Below, piece by piece: positions 22,555-33,818 of a stretch of DNA of 64,000 bases. The position numbers and the translations under genes are program-made. The notes beneath the pieces were generated by a model, which saw nothing but the letters and a program-made list of their open reading frames with translations, was not told the DNA's origin and did no database searches. The stretch is from Naganishia liquefaciens. Lineage: Eukaryota; Basidiomycota; Tremellomycetes; Filobasidiales; Filobasidiaceae. Within the stretch, counting starts at the first letter, position 1, and every line of letters starts with the position of its first letter. The DNA lies in the NCBI GenBank assembly GCA_013423385.1, contig BLZA01000009.1, forward strand, positions 992,001 to 1,056,000, read 5' to 3'.

Positions 22555-23192
22555 GCGATCGGAAGGGGTTAGGCTTGAAGTATGCGTCGCCAGCCGCGCC
22601 GGCGAGCTATAATGCTACGAGTTACGATACATTCCTTTGTCTTTGTACTCGAAGATCGTGGATATGTATAATGGAATATGTCGTCCCGACCACGACAACC
22701 GCCCAGATCAAAAGCATGATGACTTTATCGCAATAGTCTGTAGCTGAAGAAGAGGTCGCAGTCATACACGCTTCACGCGAATCACGCTTCATAAATTAGC
22801 TGAAGAATGATTCAGAATGCATGTCATCCGGGTACAAGTGTCAGACTTACATAATGAGTCTAGCCTCAGGGGACGCTCCGCCCTTCAATCACTCACTTTT
22901 GGCTCGAAGCTGGGACAGACTCTACGATGTCAAGGCGAGGCATGCCGCTATACTGTAAGACCTAGCTACTTCCCCCTATTCGGGAGCCTACCCTAATTCA
23001 GGAAGTCCAGGGAAGCGGAGACCTTCGGAGACGGGCTCACGCAAGCTCGCAGGCCCGCCCTTTAGGGTCCACGGACGTGTAACCCATGATGAAGATCATA
23101 TCGGTGCTTATTTCGTACATCGACCGATCCACAGTAAACCATTGTCCATTCATTATTTCGCTCATCTCAACTATCATTGGCCTTCGCCTTTC
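22555..23192. other. Convergent intergenic region
   Basis: 638 bp between the stops of the WSC gene (+) and the ABC transporter (-), presumably both 3' UTRs and terminators. No gene or repeat was recognised. Confidence 0.6.
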
Positions 23193-26100
23193 TTACGAGG
23201 TGGCGGCAGCCGGAGCGGGCGCCGCCGAATAACCTTGTCCCTTTTCCCCTTGTTCACCCTGCATCTTGCCGCTTTGAGCCTCCGTAGAAGGTGAAGAATC
23301 CTTGCGCGACTTCTTGCTGAATAGAGCTTTGAACGGGTTGGAACGGAAGCGGACGAGCCAAGTCAGAAGGAAGACCTGGAAAATGGAAAAAGAAAGAAAT
23401 CCGCAAAATTGGTCAGTCCTTCTTATCACACATCAACAGAGAGACGCAGAAATTACAAGGGCAATGTCGAAGAGGATGTAGGCCACAAATAGCCAAGGAT
23501 CCCTCCAGCGGTTACCCCAATACACCTCGAGTGTATCCAAGTACTGCGTCGCGTTGGAGTACTGGCAATATCGGCAATTGGACGTGGCGTTTTCTGTGGC
23601 GGACTCAAGGTACCCGGTGTTGCCAGCGGCGAAGAACGCCTGAAGCAATAACAAGTCAAATCAAGCTCGACGTGAAAGCCCAGACAAGCCTACCTCCATG
23701 TAGGCGGAACACGTTTGTCCGGGCGGAGGGTCGAAAGTGACATATTCCTTGCTTGTGCATTCTAATCGAGAATCAACATGTGACGGCATTTTCCAGCTCG
23801 GGATAACTTACGAATAGGCTTGTCGTGCAATGTAATATTCAGGAAGCTACTCAGGAGATAACGGAATGGAGTGAGATGAAGCATCCACGATCGCCCTGCA
23901 TTTAGCGTTAGCTGAATCCTGGATTCTCCAAAGGGTGTCGTACAGAAGTATGGCAAGGCAGCAGGTGGCACGAGAACACCTATCGCCAGGGTGTCAGCCA
24001 ATCGCACACCTCAGAAAGATGGGCTTACCAGAGAACAAGATCACAAAGGTGAAGAAAATGGGGACAAGTAGCGATGCGACAAAGCCGTTAGGCGCGACAG
24101 CTGCAAGCATTTGACCCTGAACGATGTGTTAGCCTTTCCCCCTGTTCCCTAATTTAGGGGAACTCACAAATGTCGGCAAGTACAGCTCAAACAGACTGAC
24201 GCAGAGCAGACCATATGCCGCTCGACCTCCCCCCGGGAAACCCACGAGATTCCACCAGATTGCAAAGTAGATCCATCCAGCCAGGAGCGAGATGGGCCAT
24301 TCGACAGCTATCGCTGATGCGATGAGAGGAACCCAAGAGTAGATCTTAGCGGCGCCTTCTCGTGCCTCATATAGACCCCGAAGCCTAAGGAATTGCGGTT
24401 GCAATTGTTGGATAAGCGGCGGTGCCGTTGTGAGGAAGATGAAGATGGAGAAGAGAGTGCTCTGGATGGTGATCGTCAGAGTACTAAAACCAAACAGTAG
24501 TAGTGACACCCACCTGATTGTCAATCACCGCATTGCCGAGCTTTAAGAATGTCAAACCGTTGAAGAGCGACGTAAAGATGTGTAGAAAGATCTTGCCCAT
24601 GATATACGGCACGTCTCGGTAGTATCCGGTGAATGTTCTCTTGAAAAGCTGCTGAGTTTGAGTCCAGGTCGAAGCGGCGTACTTGCTAGTGCGGTCAACG
24701 TCCTCTGCAACCGGCTTGCTCTTGCGCTCTTGCTTGACTTTGGTAATTTCCTCACCCAGCTTTTTGTTTTCTTCGCTGTCTTCCCAGATCTTCGGCCAGT
24801 CCTTGTCTCCGGGACGACCGATGACGTCAATAGCCCATTCGCTGCGAGAAATGAGCGATACTGTCGATTTTTCTCCGAGCACTTACCTTGGATTCGCGCC
24901 CTTCTCAATCTTCTTCGCGCCGTTTCTTTCAAAGTACTTAATCATGGTTTCGCCATCTTTACCAATCGGGCCATTATATACCGTCTTTCCTCCTCGCGTG
25001 AGCAGCAGCAAGTCGTCAAACTGAAACAACAACTCCGAACTTGGCTGATGAATTGTTGCTAAGATCGCTTGATCGTTAGAGACGAGTTTACGGAGGAATC
25101 GGCAGAGGTTCCAGGCGCCCTGGAGATCATTGTCAGAATAAATTGCCGTGGCAAAGGTGTGCTTACCTGACCGTCCAGACCGCTCGTTGGTTCATCCAGG
25201 AAGAAGAGGAGACTCGGCTTCGCAGCCAATTCGACTATGGCCGTGTCAACTTGGCATTTATCGACGACCATCAAACTCACCTCCGATGGTTACTCGTTTT
25301 TGGATTTCGATAGACAAGCCAGACCCTTATAGGGGCGAGTAAGCCCCTGGCCGCTTAATAGGACTTATAAGCTTACCGATTCTGGCTTCAGCATAATCGC
25401 GCAATTCCAGCAGGTCAATCACGGTTTCGACATAGCGGTACTTGTCTTCTTTGCTGACGTCTCTCGGCTGTCGCAGGATTGCACTGAATCTGAATGCTTC
25501 CCTGACTGTTGACCATTCGTCGTGAACATCGGCTTGTTCGGCGAATCCGACCATTCGCTGGAAAGCGGGCGGTAGAGGTTGTCCATCGAGCGCATAGTCT
25601 CCTTCAGCTGTGGACAGCCTTTGACAAAGGGCGGACAACAACGTCGTCTTGCCAGCACCTGAAGCGCCCATCAATGCAACCATTCGACCAGGCTTGACCA
25701 TTCCACGGCAGTTGGTGAGGAGTTGCCTGGATCCGCCCTTGACAGGAACAGTGTAATTAACATTCTCAAAGGTGAAGATTGACTTGTGAGGTTGAATATC
25801 GTCTTCGGGTGCGACGGTAGCGTCGCTCGATCCCGAGTGATGGCCACCCTCTTCCGCGTCCTGGTGACCTTGCTCCCGGGTATCCTCCTTATCGCCTTTC
25901 TGGTTGATCGTGGCGTTCTTCATCCGCTTGTATTCCACAATGCTGGCCCCCTCTTTCCCAGGTCGCAACGCCAATTCAAGACCGATCATGTTAATGAGAA
26001 TGAATCTAGGAAAAATCAGCGTGGCTCCGAGTGTAATCTGCAAACTTACAGAATTAGGAAACCGAAGAGCGCACCCAGATTCCTCCATACATGCCCATAG

Positions 26101-28730
26101 CTGTATGAGAATTGAGCCTGGATATATGTATCGCCGTCGACAAACTGCTGGCCAGGCTGCGAACCGGCGAGCGTGCAGGAACCGTACGCGGGATCGTTAT
26201 AGGTAGGTCCAAACGGAACATAGCTACCCTGAGCGCACTGTAAATCGGTATGATGGAATTGATTTGCAACAATGGCTTCGAAACTGCGAGCCGTCAGTAT
26301 CCACTAGCGCCAGTAAAGCTAGACATACCCGTAATAGGCTGGGTTGATCCAAGGCAGCCACCTAAAGTAGTATCGCATGTTGGGGAATGCCAAAGTATAT
26401 CCGGCATAAACGACAATGGCCTGAATAAGGAGACCGGAGAATCGGGTAGCGACGTCGAGCGATGGCGTAATGGCTGCAAGACATCGGAACAGGGCGTAGG
26501 TCGTCATCGAAACAATCCAGAGGAACAGCCAGAAGATGAAGAATTGCCCGGCTGTGCGTTTGAGATTGACGAGGAAGTAGAGGATGACACTGAATACCAG
26601 GGATGATCCCGCGATAACAGGCTGTGAAACGGTCAGCAAAGGCAACGAGGCGTTCCGTCCAACTCACTGCATCGATCAATACTTGCGACAACGCAAAGGC
26701 ACTCATTCGATAAAACGAGAACCCTTGATGCCTGACCAAGATGGGTCGCAACTGATATTGGTTGGTCAGTTCAGCCAAACCCTGAAGCGACATAAAAAGA
26801 ATGGACAAGAAGGCGGCACCGCCAAACGTGAAGGCCGAGTTGGTCGTGTATTGCTGGTTGTAAAATGCACTTCCGGCAATCAAAGCCTGAAAGACGGCGC
26901 CGCCGTATTTCGCAGCTAAAGCGGGTCGATCTCGCAGAATGAGCTGGGTTTGTCGGCGAGTGAGTAGAGTGATTTGCCTCCAAAGAGAGATCGTATAGTT
27001 GCTGCCTGCCGACTTTTTGTCTTCGGACCTTTCGTGCTGCGTTGACTCCTTAAGCGCCTTGCTGCGAGGATGCTCGCCCAGCCATCGCTTGTAATCCTCG
27101 AGTTCTTTGTCCAATCGCTTCTTATCCTTCGACTCTTGCCACCTCTTGGCCATTTCCTCCGGATTGGTAGGCACCTTGCCCTCAAATCCTTCTCTCGGCT
27201 TCCGCGCGATGGGATCCGTGCACGAATTGAGGTAGTCTGTGGCTGTTTGACGTGGTTGCCGCTCGAAACCGACAGTGTCTTCGAAGTACTTGATGGCATC
27301 ATCTGTCGGGCCAAAATAGACGAGTTTTCCGGCGTCGATGAGCAGAACCTTGTCGAAAAGGTCCCACAGACTATCACTCGCTTGATATAAAGTGACAAGC
27401 GTGGAGCCCTTGGTGAGGTTGGTCAAAGCGCGCAATGCCTTGACATACTGCACGGCAGAACTCGAATCGAGACCACGCGTTGCAGAATCCCACATTGTGA
27501 CCAGGGCTCGACTAGCCAGCACTTCACTGATAGACACTCGCTTCTTTTCGCCTCCGGATACCCCTCGCAACTGGGCATTACCGACACGTGTACCGAAAAC
27601 CCCTTCGAGGCCAAAGACTTTGCCAAGGACGTCCATGAAGCTGTTGATGAATTGCGAACGCGTTTGATCAGTGTGTCGTTGGTTAGCTCTCGGAGCTCGA
27701 CAGGAAACGGCAAAGCGCAGGGTTTGCTCTACGCTCAGCGTTGGCATGTGTATGTCCTCCTCGGCTATAACCTAGATTTAGCACGTTACAAGACAAACAG
27801 GCGATTACTAACCGTTGAAGGCAACTTCGCCTCGGTATCGCTTCTTCATTGTTTCCATCGAGATATCTCCAAACTTGACTTCTCCGTCAATCTCCTCGAA
27901 ACCGGCGTCGTATCCAGCGAGTACCTTGAGCAACGTTGTGCAGCCGGAGCCCGGTCGACCGAGGACAAGACACATCTCTCCAGGCTTAACGACTCCCGTG
28001 AATCCATCGATCAGGGTCCGTCTTCCGCTCCTTGCCTCCTTCGCACCCTTGCCAAATACACGGCCAGGATGGAAAATCGGATCAAACAGGCTGCCAACTG
28101 TCTTGTAGTAAGTCTCGCCAGCGCCTTTGCCGTAGACCGTCAAATCCTCCCAATATATTCCCAGGCTTTCCTTGACGTGTGCTTGATCTTCTGTTCCACT
28201 CGCACCGAAAACTTGAGCCAAAAGGTCTTCGGTTGCCACTGCGATAAGGAACGCAGGTTTACTGAATCAGATTCGGTCATGACGGTCACCGCAAACGACT
28301 TACTATCATCGTCACTATCGTCACTATCATTCTCCTCTTCATCTTCCCTCACACTTTCGTGTTCAGGATGCTGGCTGGCTCTGCTCCTCCTACTCGTCAT
28401 CGGTTCGATAACCCCTCCTGTTCCAGTATAGTCGACATTTCCCTCTTGACGATACGACTTGAGCCGCGGCAGGCCCAAAGGCGTTGCGAGATTAACGTTG
28501 GCTCCCTGATCAATTCGCTCTGGCTCCTCGGTATAGGCTTGTGCACTTTCCGAAAAGCCATACTGAGTGTGCTCGGCGCCTGGAGTGTAAGGCGTGTATC
28601 GAGATGCTCCGCTAGAACGGCGAGATCTTCGACGAGAGAGTTTTCTTGCTAGTATATTCAGGTCCTCGGGATTGTGGATGTCGTACGACCGTGACGTTGT
28701 ACGCCGTATGTTAGGAGGTGGTTGACTCAT
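23193..28730 (-). CDS. PDR-type ABC transporter (ABCG full-size pump)
   Basis: Full-length pleiotropic-drug-resistance transporter in the (NBD-TMD)2 order, with over ten introns. The N terminus is Ser/Arg/Asp-rich and cytosolic. NBD1 has the degenerate PDR Walker A (LVLGRPGSGCTTLLKVLAGY, Cys in place of Lys) and canonical signature RGVSGGEKKRVSI. TMD1 follows (GGAVFQALIAGSAFY, FYRMSAFALSQVL, then PAYYGYV). NBD2 has canonical Walker A (LMGASGAGKTTLLSALCQRL), a degenerate signature (LSIEIQKRVTIGVELAAKP) and LLFFLDEPTSGLDGQ. TMD2 contains the extracellular Cys-rich loop (TATSNCRYCQYSNATQYL region). The tail is Lys/Ser-rich (KALFSKKSRKDSS). This asymmetry of ATP sites is typical of fungal PDR pumps, which export hydrophobic drugs or lipids at the plasma membrane. 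The exon 1 donor (GTAAGT near 28300) joins ...SDDDD to MATEDLLAQVFG. No break was noticed in the motifs. Confidence 0.92.
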
Positions 28731-29295
28731 GGCGCAGAACCCAACGGACAGGTCGACGTGCCGAGAGTCCGTAATTGGAAGACCTGAAATTTACAACTAT
28801 ATACGCAAACTTGCGATATGAGATATATATTTTGCTTCGGTGTGTGACGTACGCTGCGCTCTGCGATTCAGCATCACACAAAGCACAAGCCAGTGAGTAT
28901 CTCTTCTCCGAGATCGGAAGACTTTATCGGCATCTGCTTGCGAAATGCAACATTTGAAGGATTCAAAACGAGCTGCGTAGCAAAGCGCCCGGAATGCTGC
29001 CTGGAATCCTCTACGCTGACGGACGATCTGGCTGCCCGGCAGAAACGCAGAATTGCGTCACTGCCACGTGGTCCTTGACCGATGCTTCCACCGAGTAATG
29101 GTAAACCAGCTGGTAAACCCAAGCAATCAGCAAGCTGGATATATGACACAGCACACAACGGTTCTCAATTTCTCGCAGGTTGTTTCTCATGCCCGCTCAC
29201 GGATGACACACAACCATTTACATAACTGCACCGCGAGACGATAAGGAATAGTGATGGAGAAGGTCAGCTCGCGTAGAACGCGTAGGAGGCACCTT
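28731..29295. other. Intergenic, upstream of the ABC transporter
   Basis: 565 bp with no recognisable gene. It should contain the ABC transporter promoter. Only short ORFs are present. Confidence 0.5.
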
Positions 29296-29691
29296 TCATC
29301 TGTCGCCAGGCAAGACAAAGCGTCTGGGCGGCAGTAAAGTAACGAACACACCGCTTTCCGCTGTATAAGGAGTCATCTGTCCCGGGATCACCTTGGTATC
29401 ATGCAGGAGAAGATACGAATAGCCTGTCCTTGTCGCCCAAGTGCTCTCTTCGGATGCACAGGAGGACACGAAATTGAACGGCAGTAAGCTTCCTGCTATG
29501 CGCGTGGACGCGAGCGTGGTTTGGCAGTCGTCGAGATCTTGCTTTCCTTTGACGTTGGCGTACGGATCGGTTTGAAGAAGCATGCTGTCGAGATTGCTAA
29601 CATGCATCCCCTATCCCCTCAGTTGATGGCCTTCCTACCCATTCAGTGGCGTGAGCACATCAATTTTCGGCGGGAGCGTGGCGCTTGCCAT
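29296..29691 (-). CDS. Small two-exon protein of unknown function
   Basis: A candidate gene of 117 aa. Exon 1 is 29639-29691 (MASATLPPKIDVLTPLNG), exon 2 is 29296-29596, on the minus strand; 354 nt with the frame preserved across a GTAGGA...TTAG intron of 42 nt. The translated sequence has balanced, protein-like composition, for example LDSMLLQTDPYANVKGKQDL, STWATRTGYSYLLLHDTKVI and YTAESGVFVTLLPPRRFVLP, suggesting an alternating beta-rich fold. I recognise no family and see no signal peptide or membrane helix. It lies between the ABC transporter and the double zinc-cluster regulator. The short intron and modest donor leave real doubt; it could also be the end of a gene with further 5' exons. 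Confidence 0.45.
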
Positions 29692-29989
29692 TGCTTTTTC
29701 CGAGGAATCTTCGAATGCATTAGGACTCCAGGCCCTGCTGCTCTGTGAAAGATCCCATTGAGGAGCCCCACGACGCTCGCTACCTCAAAATGTCAAGGTA
29801 GCGTCCAGGTGTTTCCTCGTGGCCTCGAAGATATCTCGCTCGCGTGCGGCAAGGTGCTCCCGAATCCCAAAATACCGCTCTCCCGGAGGCCGGATACGTT
29901 ATCAGCTTGCACCCGACATTCGCTTCTTGAGGTCTTGACGACAAAGTTCAACATCTCTCGCGCCTTTGCTTCTGCCGGGCGGCACAGTC

Positions 29990-32900
29990 ATGTCCTTTCC
30001 ATCGCCAGCGGCATATGCCTCCCCCTCAAGTGAACAATTGATACGGGAAGCATCCATCAGCCAGACATCGGCGCCGGGAAAAGCACGACCACATCCCTGT
30101 TCGGCGTGCAAGAAGAGCAAAGTCAAATGTGATGAGAGACGACCGGTATGCGATCGCTGCACACGAAGAGAGTACAAAGTGAGTTTCTAGGAGCTTCTGC
30201 TCCTCGCCGCTGACATTTGGCAGTGCGAGTATCCGGAACAGCCAAGTTCCCCGAATAGCAGGATTCGCAGATTTCATCGTCGGTCTCGGAATGGATGCGA
30301 GATGTGCAAGTCAAGACGGGTGCGTTGCGACGAAGCCAAGCCAGTGTGCTCAAACTGCCAAACGAGGGAAACCGAGGTGAGTGACGTACGATTGCCTGAA
30401 CCGCCGGCTGAATGTTGGGCAGTGTGTGTACAAAAACGTCGGAGAAGCACGTAGTGCAAGTCGAGGTGATGCAGAGGGAACGCCGGGACGGACGGCGCCT
30501 TTGGACACCTTTAAGATAGATCATGAACTCTTCACTGGTCCCGTGCGGTCTCATTCGGCTTCTCGACAAAGAACGGCTTCAAAGCCATCACATTTACCCG
30601 CTCCATTGCAGCTGAAGGGAGCAAGAAATGCCGAACCGGGAATTACGACAGCGGGAAGAACCCTGTCAAATCGCCATTCTCCTTTTGCTGGAGCAGTAAA
30701 TAGGGACAACTTGGCGGCACTTCCAATACCAAACTCTGTTGTGGGATACACGACATCGACACCTTACGGCATGACGCCTTTGGGCATGCAAATGCAGGAA
30801 CCCTTGATAAACATGCCGGTAAAGATAAATGGATATATTCCAACACCGACAGGAAGCATGACCCTGCAAGCTCCATCCATCGATCCTACAATGTCCCTGG
30901 TCCTTGGCGATCCGCCAAGCCATACCATTCCAACAAGACTCCCAGATACGAGCGGCATGTCAGCTGTCCCAGTTGGTCAAGCGGCACCTGCAGTAGGCAT
31001 AAACACCCTGTTCGGACACTGGTATCCTCCTCCAACGCCCTTTACAGACGGCATGAACGGAACAGCTCCGTCGGCGCGATTAAACGAGACGACAGATCCG
31101 GTAGTCGCAGATCAAATCACTGAATGGCTCAAGGACAATGCGAGACCGCCTCCGGACGCGAACCTTGATGGCGTGCACGCACCGATCTCGGGAAGGATCG
31201 AGGATGAAGACGAAATCCTGGAAATTGAGAGCCAGATGGTCGCGGGTTGCCGATCCGCCTCTTCAGCCGGAGCCCCGAACGGGCACAGCATGGCTTCGCT
31301 GCAGAACATCAATCCGGTGATGGGGACGGGCATGAACATTGGACAATATCAGCCTAAAGAATCGCTGAACTCCCCAGGAAGCATGTCGTTCAAACGGCTC
31401 ATAGGATCCCAAGAATTGAAGCTCTTTTTCCCAACGGTGGAACAGCGGCGACAGGTGAGTCTCGAGACTAGATGTCAGGAATCTACTAACGCTAGGCAAA
31501 GTACCGACATTACGTCAATGAGACTGTCGACTGCATTGTTGCTGTTCCTACACCCAAGGCACAAAATCCGTGGCGGAATCACTTTGCGCACATGGCTCTT
31601 GGTGCACCATATGGGTCCAACATCGCGCACGATGCCTTTCGGTTGGGCATCCTTTCCCTCGCTTCCTTTGACATGGGTTTCAAGCATTCCGGCGGGCCGA
31701 TAGAAGCAAAGGATAACGCGTTGCTAGCGGCGAGCATCGCACAGCGCTCAGATGCGCTCAAATTGCTGAAAAGTATGGCGGTACTCAAATCTTATCAGAG
31801 GGACATCGTCGCAGCGGATTTGGCGATCGGTACATGTGTTAGTTTGTGTACTCGCGATGTCAGTCAAGTGGCGTAAGCATATTCCAGTACTGATCTGCCT
31901 TCAGAGACTTGCTGGCGAGTCGGATTGGAAGGAGCCGATCCAGTTGGGAACGGAGATCGTGCGGGAGTATGGTGGGCCTGAAGCCTTTCTCTCTGGGGAC
32001 GACAACCCATCAAGACGTTTCATTCTGGAGCAGATGGCATGCCAGGAAACCATATGTGAGTCTATCTTTATGATGTCATGAGACCTGCTAATTTGGTCTG
32101 GCAGCGGCGGTGTTGTCTCTGGAGCCGCCGAAATTAATACGCCCCGAGAGCTTGTGGCTGGAGAGGAGGGCGGATGAAGAGTATGGGGCAGATCACCTTG
32201 AAATAACATACGGACTTGATCGGTGCGTTCGAGAGGGACCCTCTAGAATTGGAGCTAATGCGTCTTCAGCCCGCTTTTGCGACACCTCACAAGAGTACGT
32301 CCAATTTGCCGGCGATTCGCGCACAACGCTAAAAATATGATAGTCCCTCGAATTGGCCGAAATGAAGCGCAAAATCGAACAGCTCCGGAACAGCTTGAGC
32401 GTCTATCCTCATCGAGAAGTCGAGGCGAGTATCGAGGTCAAGATCGTGGCGCTGCGGGCGATCACGCAAGCCTTCATCGCAGATGGCGAGACGTTGAAGA
32501 ATGTGTCCCTGGTGAGTGTCGGGATTGCAAGCCGACCAGGGCTGACGCTGCGCAGATGACACCGCATTCGACTAGAGTATGCCTCGGATGGGCAAGATCG
32601 GCACATTGCTAACATTTCACAGGTTTCGATTAGTAATCTCGGATTCCTCGCCTTCACGGACTTGTGGATGTTTGTGGAGTTGCTGGATATGCCCGTGTCG
32701 AGCCGCCCTGTGCAGGACAAGGTGGAAAGTGTGCTCGAGCTTACCACAGAGGCGCTCAGTCGGGGCATGTTCATGGGGTCAGTGCAAAGGAGTCTCGCAG
32801 GAACAATACTGACCGCAAGAATACACAGTCTACTGCTGCCCATGTCATGGGCAGCAAGCTATGCCGTAGGACCCAACCGAACCCAGTCGATGCGCTTGCT

Positions 32901-33054
32901 CGATCTGTTGAAGCCAAAGTGCTATGTCGATCACGTCTTGACAATTCGGCTGATCAAGATGTGTTGGCGCCTGGTGGACGAGAACGTCATCATTCCGTAC
33001 TCCAAGTGGGAAGAATACATGAGGCTGGCGGGTTGCTGGGCACCGATCTTTTGA
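29990..33054 (+). CDS. Fungal regulator with two tandem Zn2Cys6 clusters
   Basis: About ten exons; the first five are 29990-30178, 30224-30376, 30423-31454, 31496-31858, 31905-32055. Cluster 1: Cys 37, 40, 47, 54, 57, 64. Cluster 2: Cys 88, 91, 98, 105, 108, 115. Both have exactly C-x2-C-x6-C-x6-C-x2-C-x6-C. Both are split by a phase-0 intron directly before the sixth Cys codon. Residues 73-87 between them are basic (NSRIRRFHRRSRNG). A long Pro/Gly/Met-rich linker follows, then a fungal-specific transcription factor region: VNETVDCIVAVP, HFAHMALGAPYGSNIAHDAF, GILSLASFDMGFKHS, WKEPIQLGTEIVREYGGPEA, LGFLAFTDLWMFVELLDMPV, ending YSKWEEYMRLAGCWAPIF. Zn2Cys6 proteins bind CGG-type DNA; two clusters in one chain are uncommon. 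Possible regulator of the neighbouring PDR pump (inference). Confidence 0.9.
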
Positions 33055-33818
33055 GCGGATCTGATGGAAGCTTGGGCGCTGGTCGACAGCATTACACTGT
33101 TGCTGACTGCTGCGAGACGTTTAGAGATTGCTCTACGGAGTCAGGCCTGTTACGCATCAGCAGTGATTTGATGTTTGATCGATTGCAAGCTGATGGAGCC
33201 ATGTAACAATGTTGATCGACGCGAGAGGAGGGCAGAAAACTGGCATGCGGCGGCCCGGATGGAAGGGCGTCGGCTTCCACATTGTCCGTTTCCAGTCGAG
33301 CCGTGTTTCATAACATGATCAAGTAAATGTGTGAGATCCCTAGACGCCTTGGTCTTGAAGAGTTGACAATGTTGCCATCATGGGCAACATAGCTGGTCAG
33401 GTTATACGTCACAACTACCACCCTAGCTCTACCTTAGGTACAACCGCTTTAGGGTCAGGCACTGATGAACGAGGCTTCGGTAGACTTCCGGACGAGATAC
33501 AGGGCCTAGATTCAGCCAGCGATCGCTGATGATGTCGAACGCGTTCAGGGCAGAATCTCGCGTCGCAATGCAATCCATGCCATTCGATGTCTTTGAGAGT
33601 ATTGAGAGCTTGCTTGAGACGAGACCTCTGCAAGGTGAGGCAGATTGCTTGAAGACGCCAAATTTGAGGAAAAGAACCAGGACGAGAAATAGCATCTCAG
33701 CTTGAAGCGCGTCTTCGGATGCAAATATCCTCATCAAGGCAGCTGGCATCCTTGAAAGTCTCGTCGTTGCCAGGGTATAGCGGTCAACCTGACTGAGCAT
33801 CGAAGGGTGGAGAGGTGC
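33055..33818. other. Intergenic; one weak minus-strand ORF
   Basis: 764 bp between two plus-strand genes. A minus-strand ORF from ATG 33800 to 33429 (123 aa, MLSQVDRYTLATTRLSRMPA..., helical composition) is open but would start 18 bp from the RhoGEF start codon, so it may be chance. No other feature. Confidence 0.4.

Noticed and set aside
33429-33800. 123-aa minus-strand ORF before the RhoGEF gene
   Set aside because: Open and fairly protein-like, but its ATG would lie 18 bp from the RhoGEF start, it has no recognised family and no splice support. Mentioned only in the gap entry.
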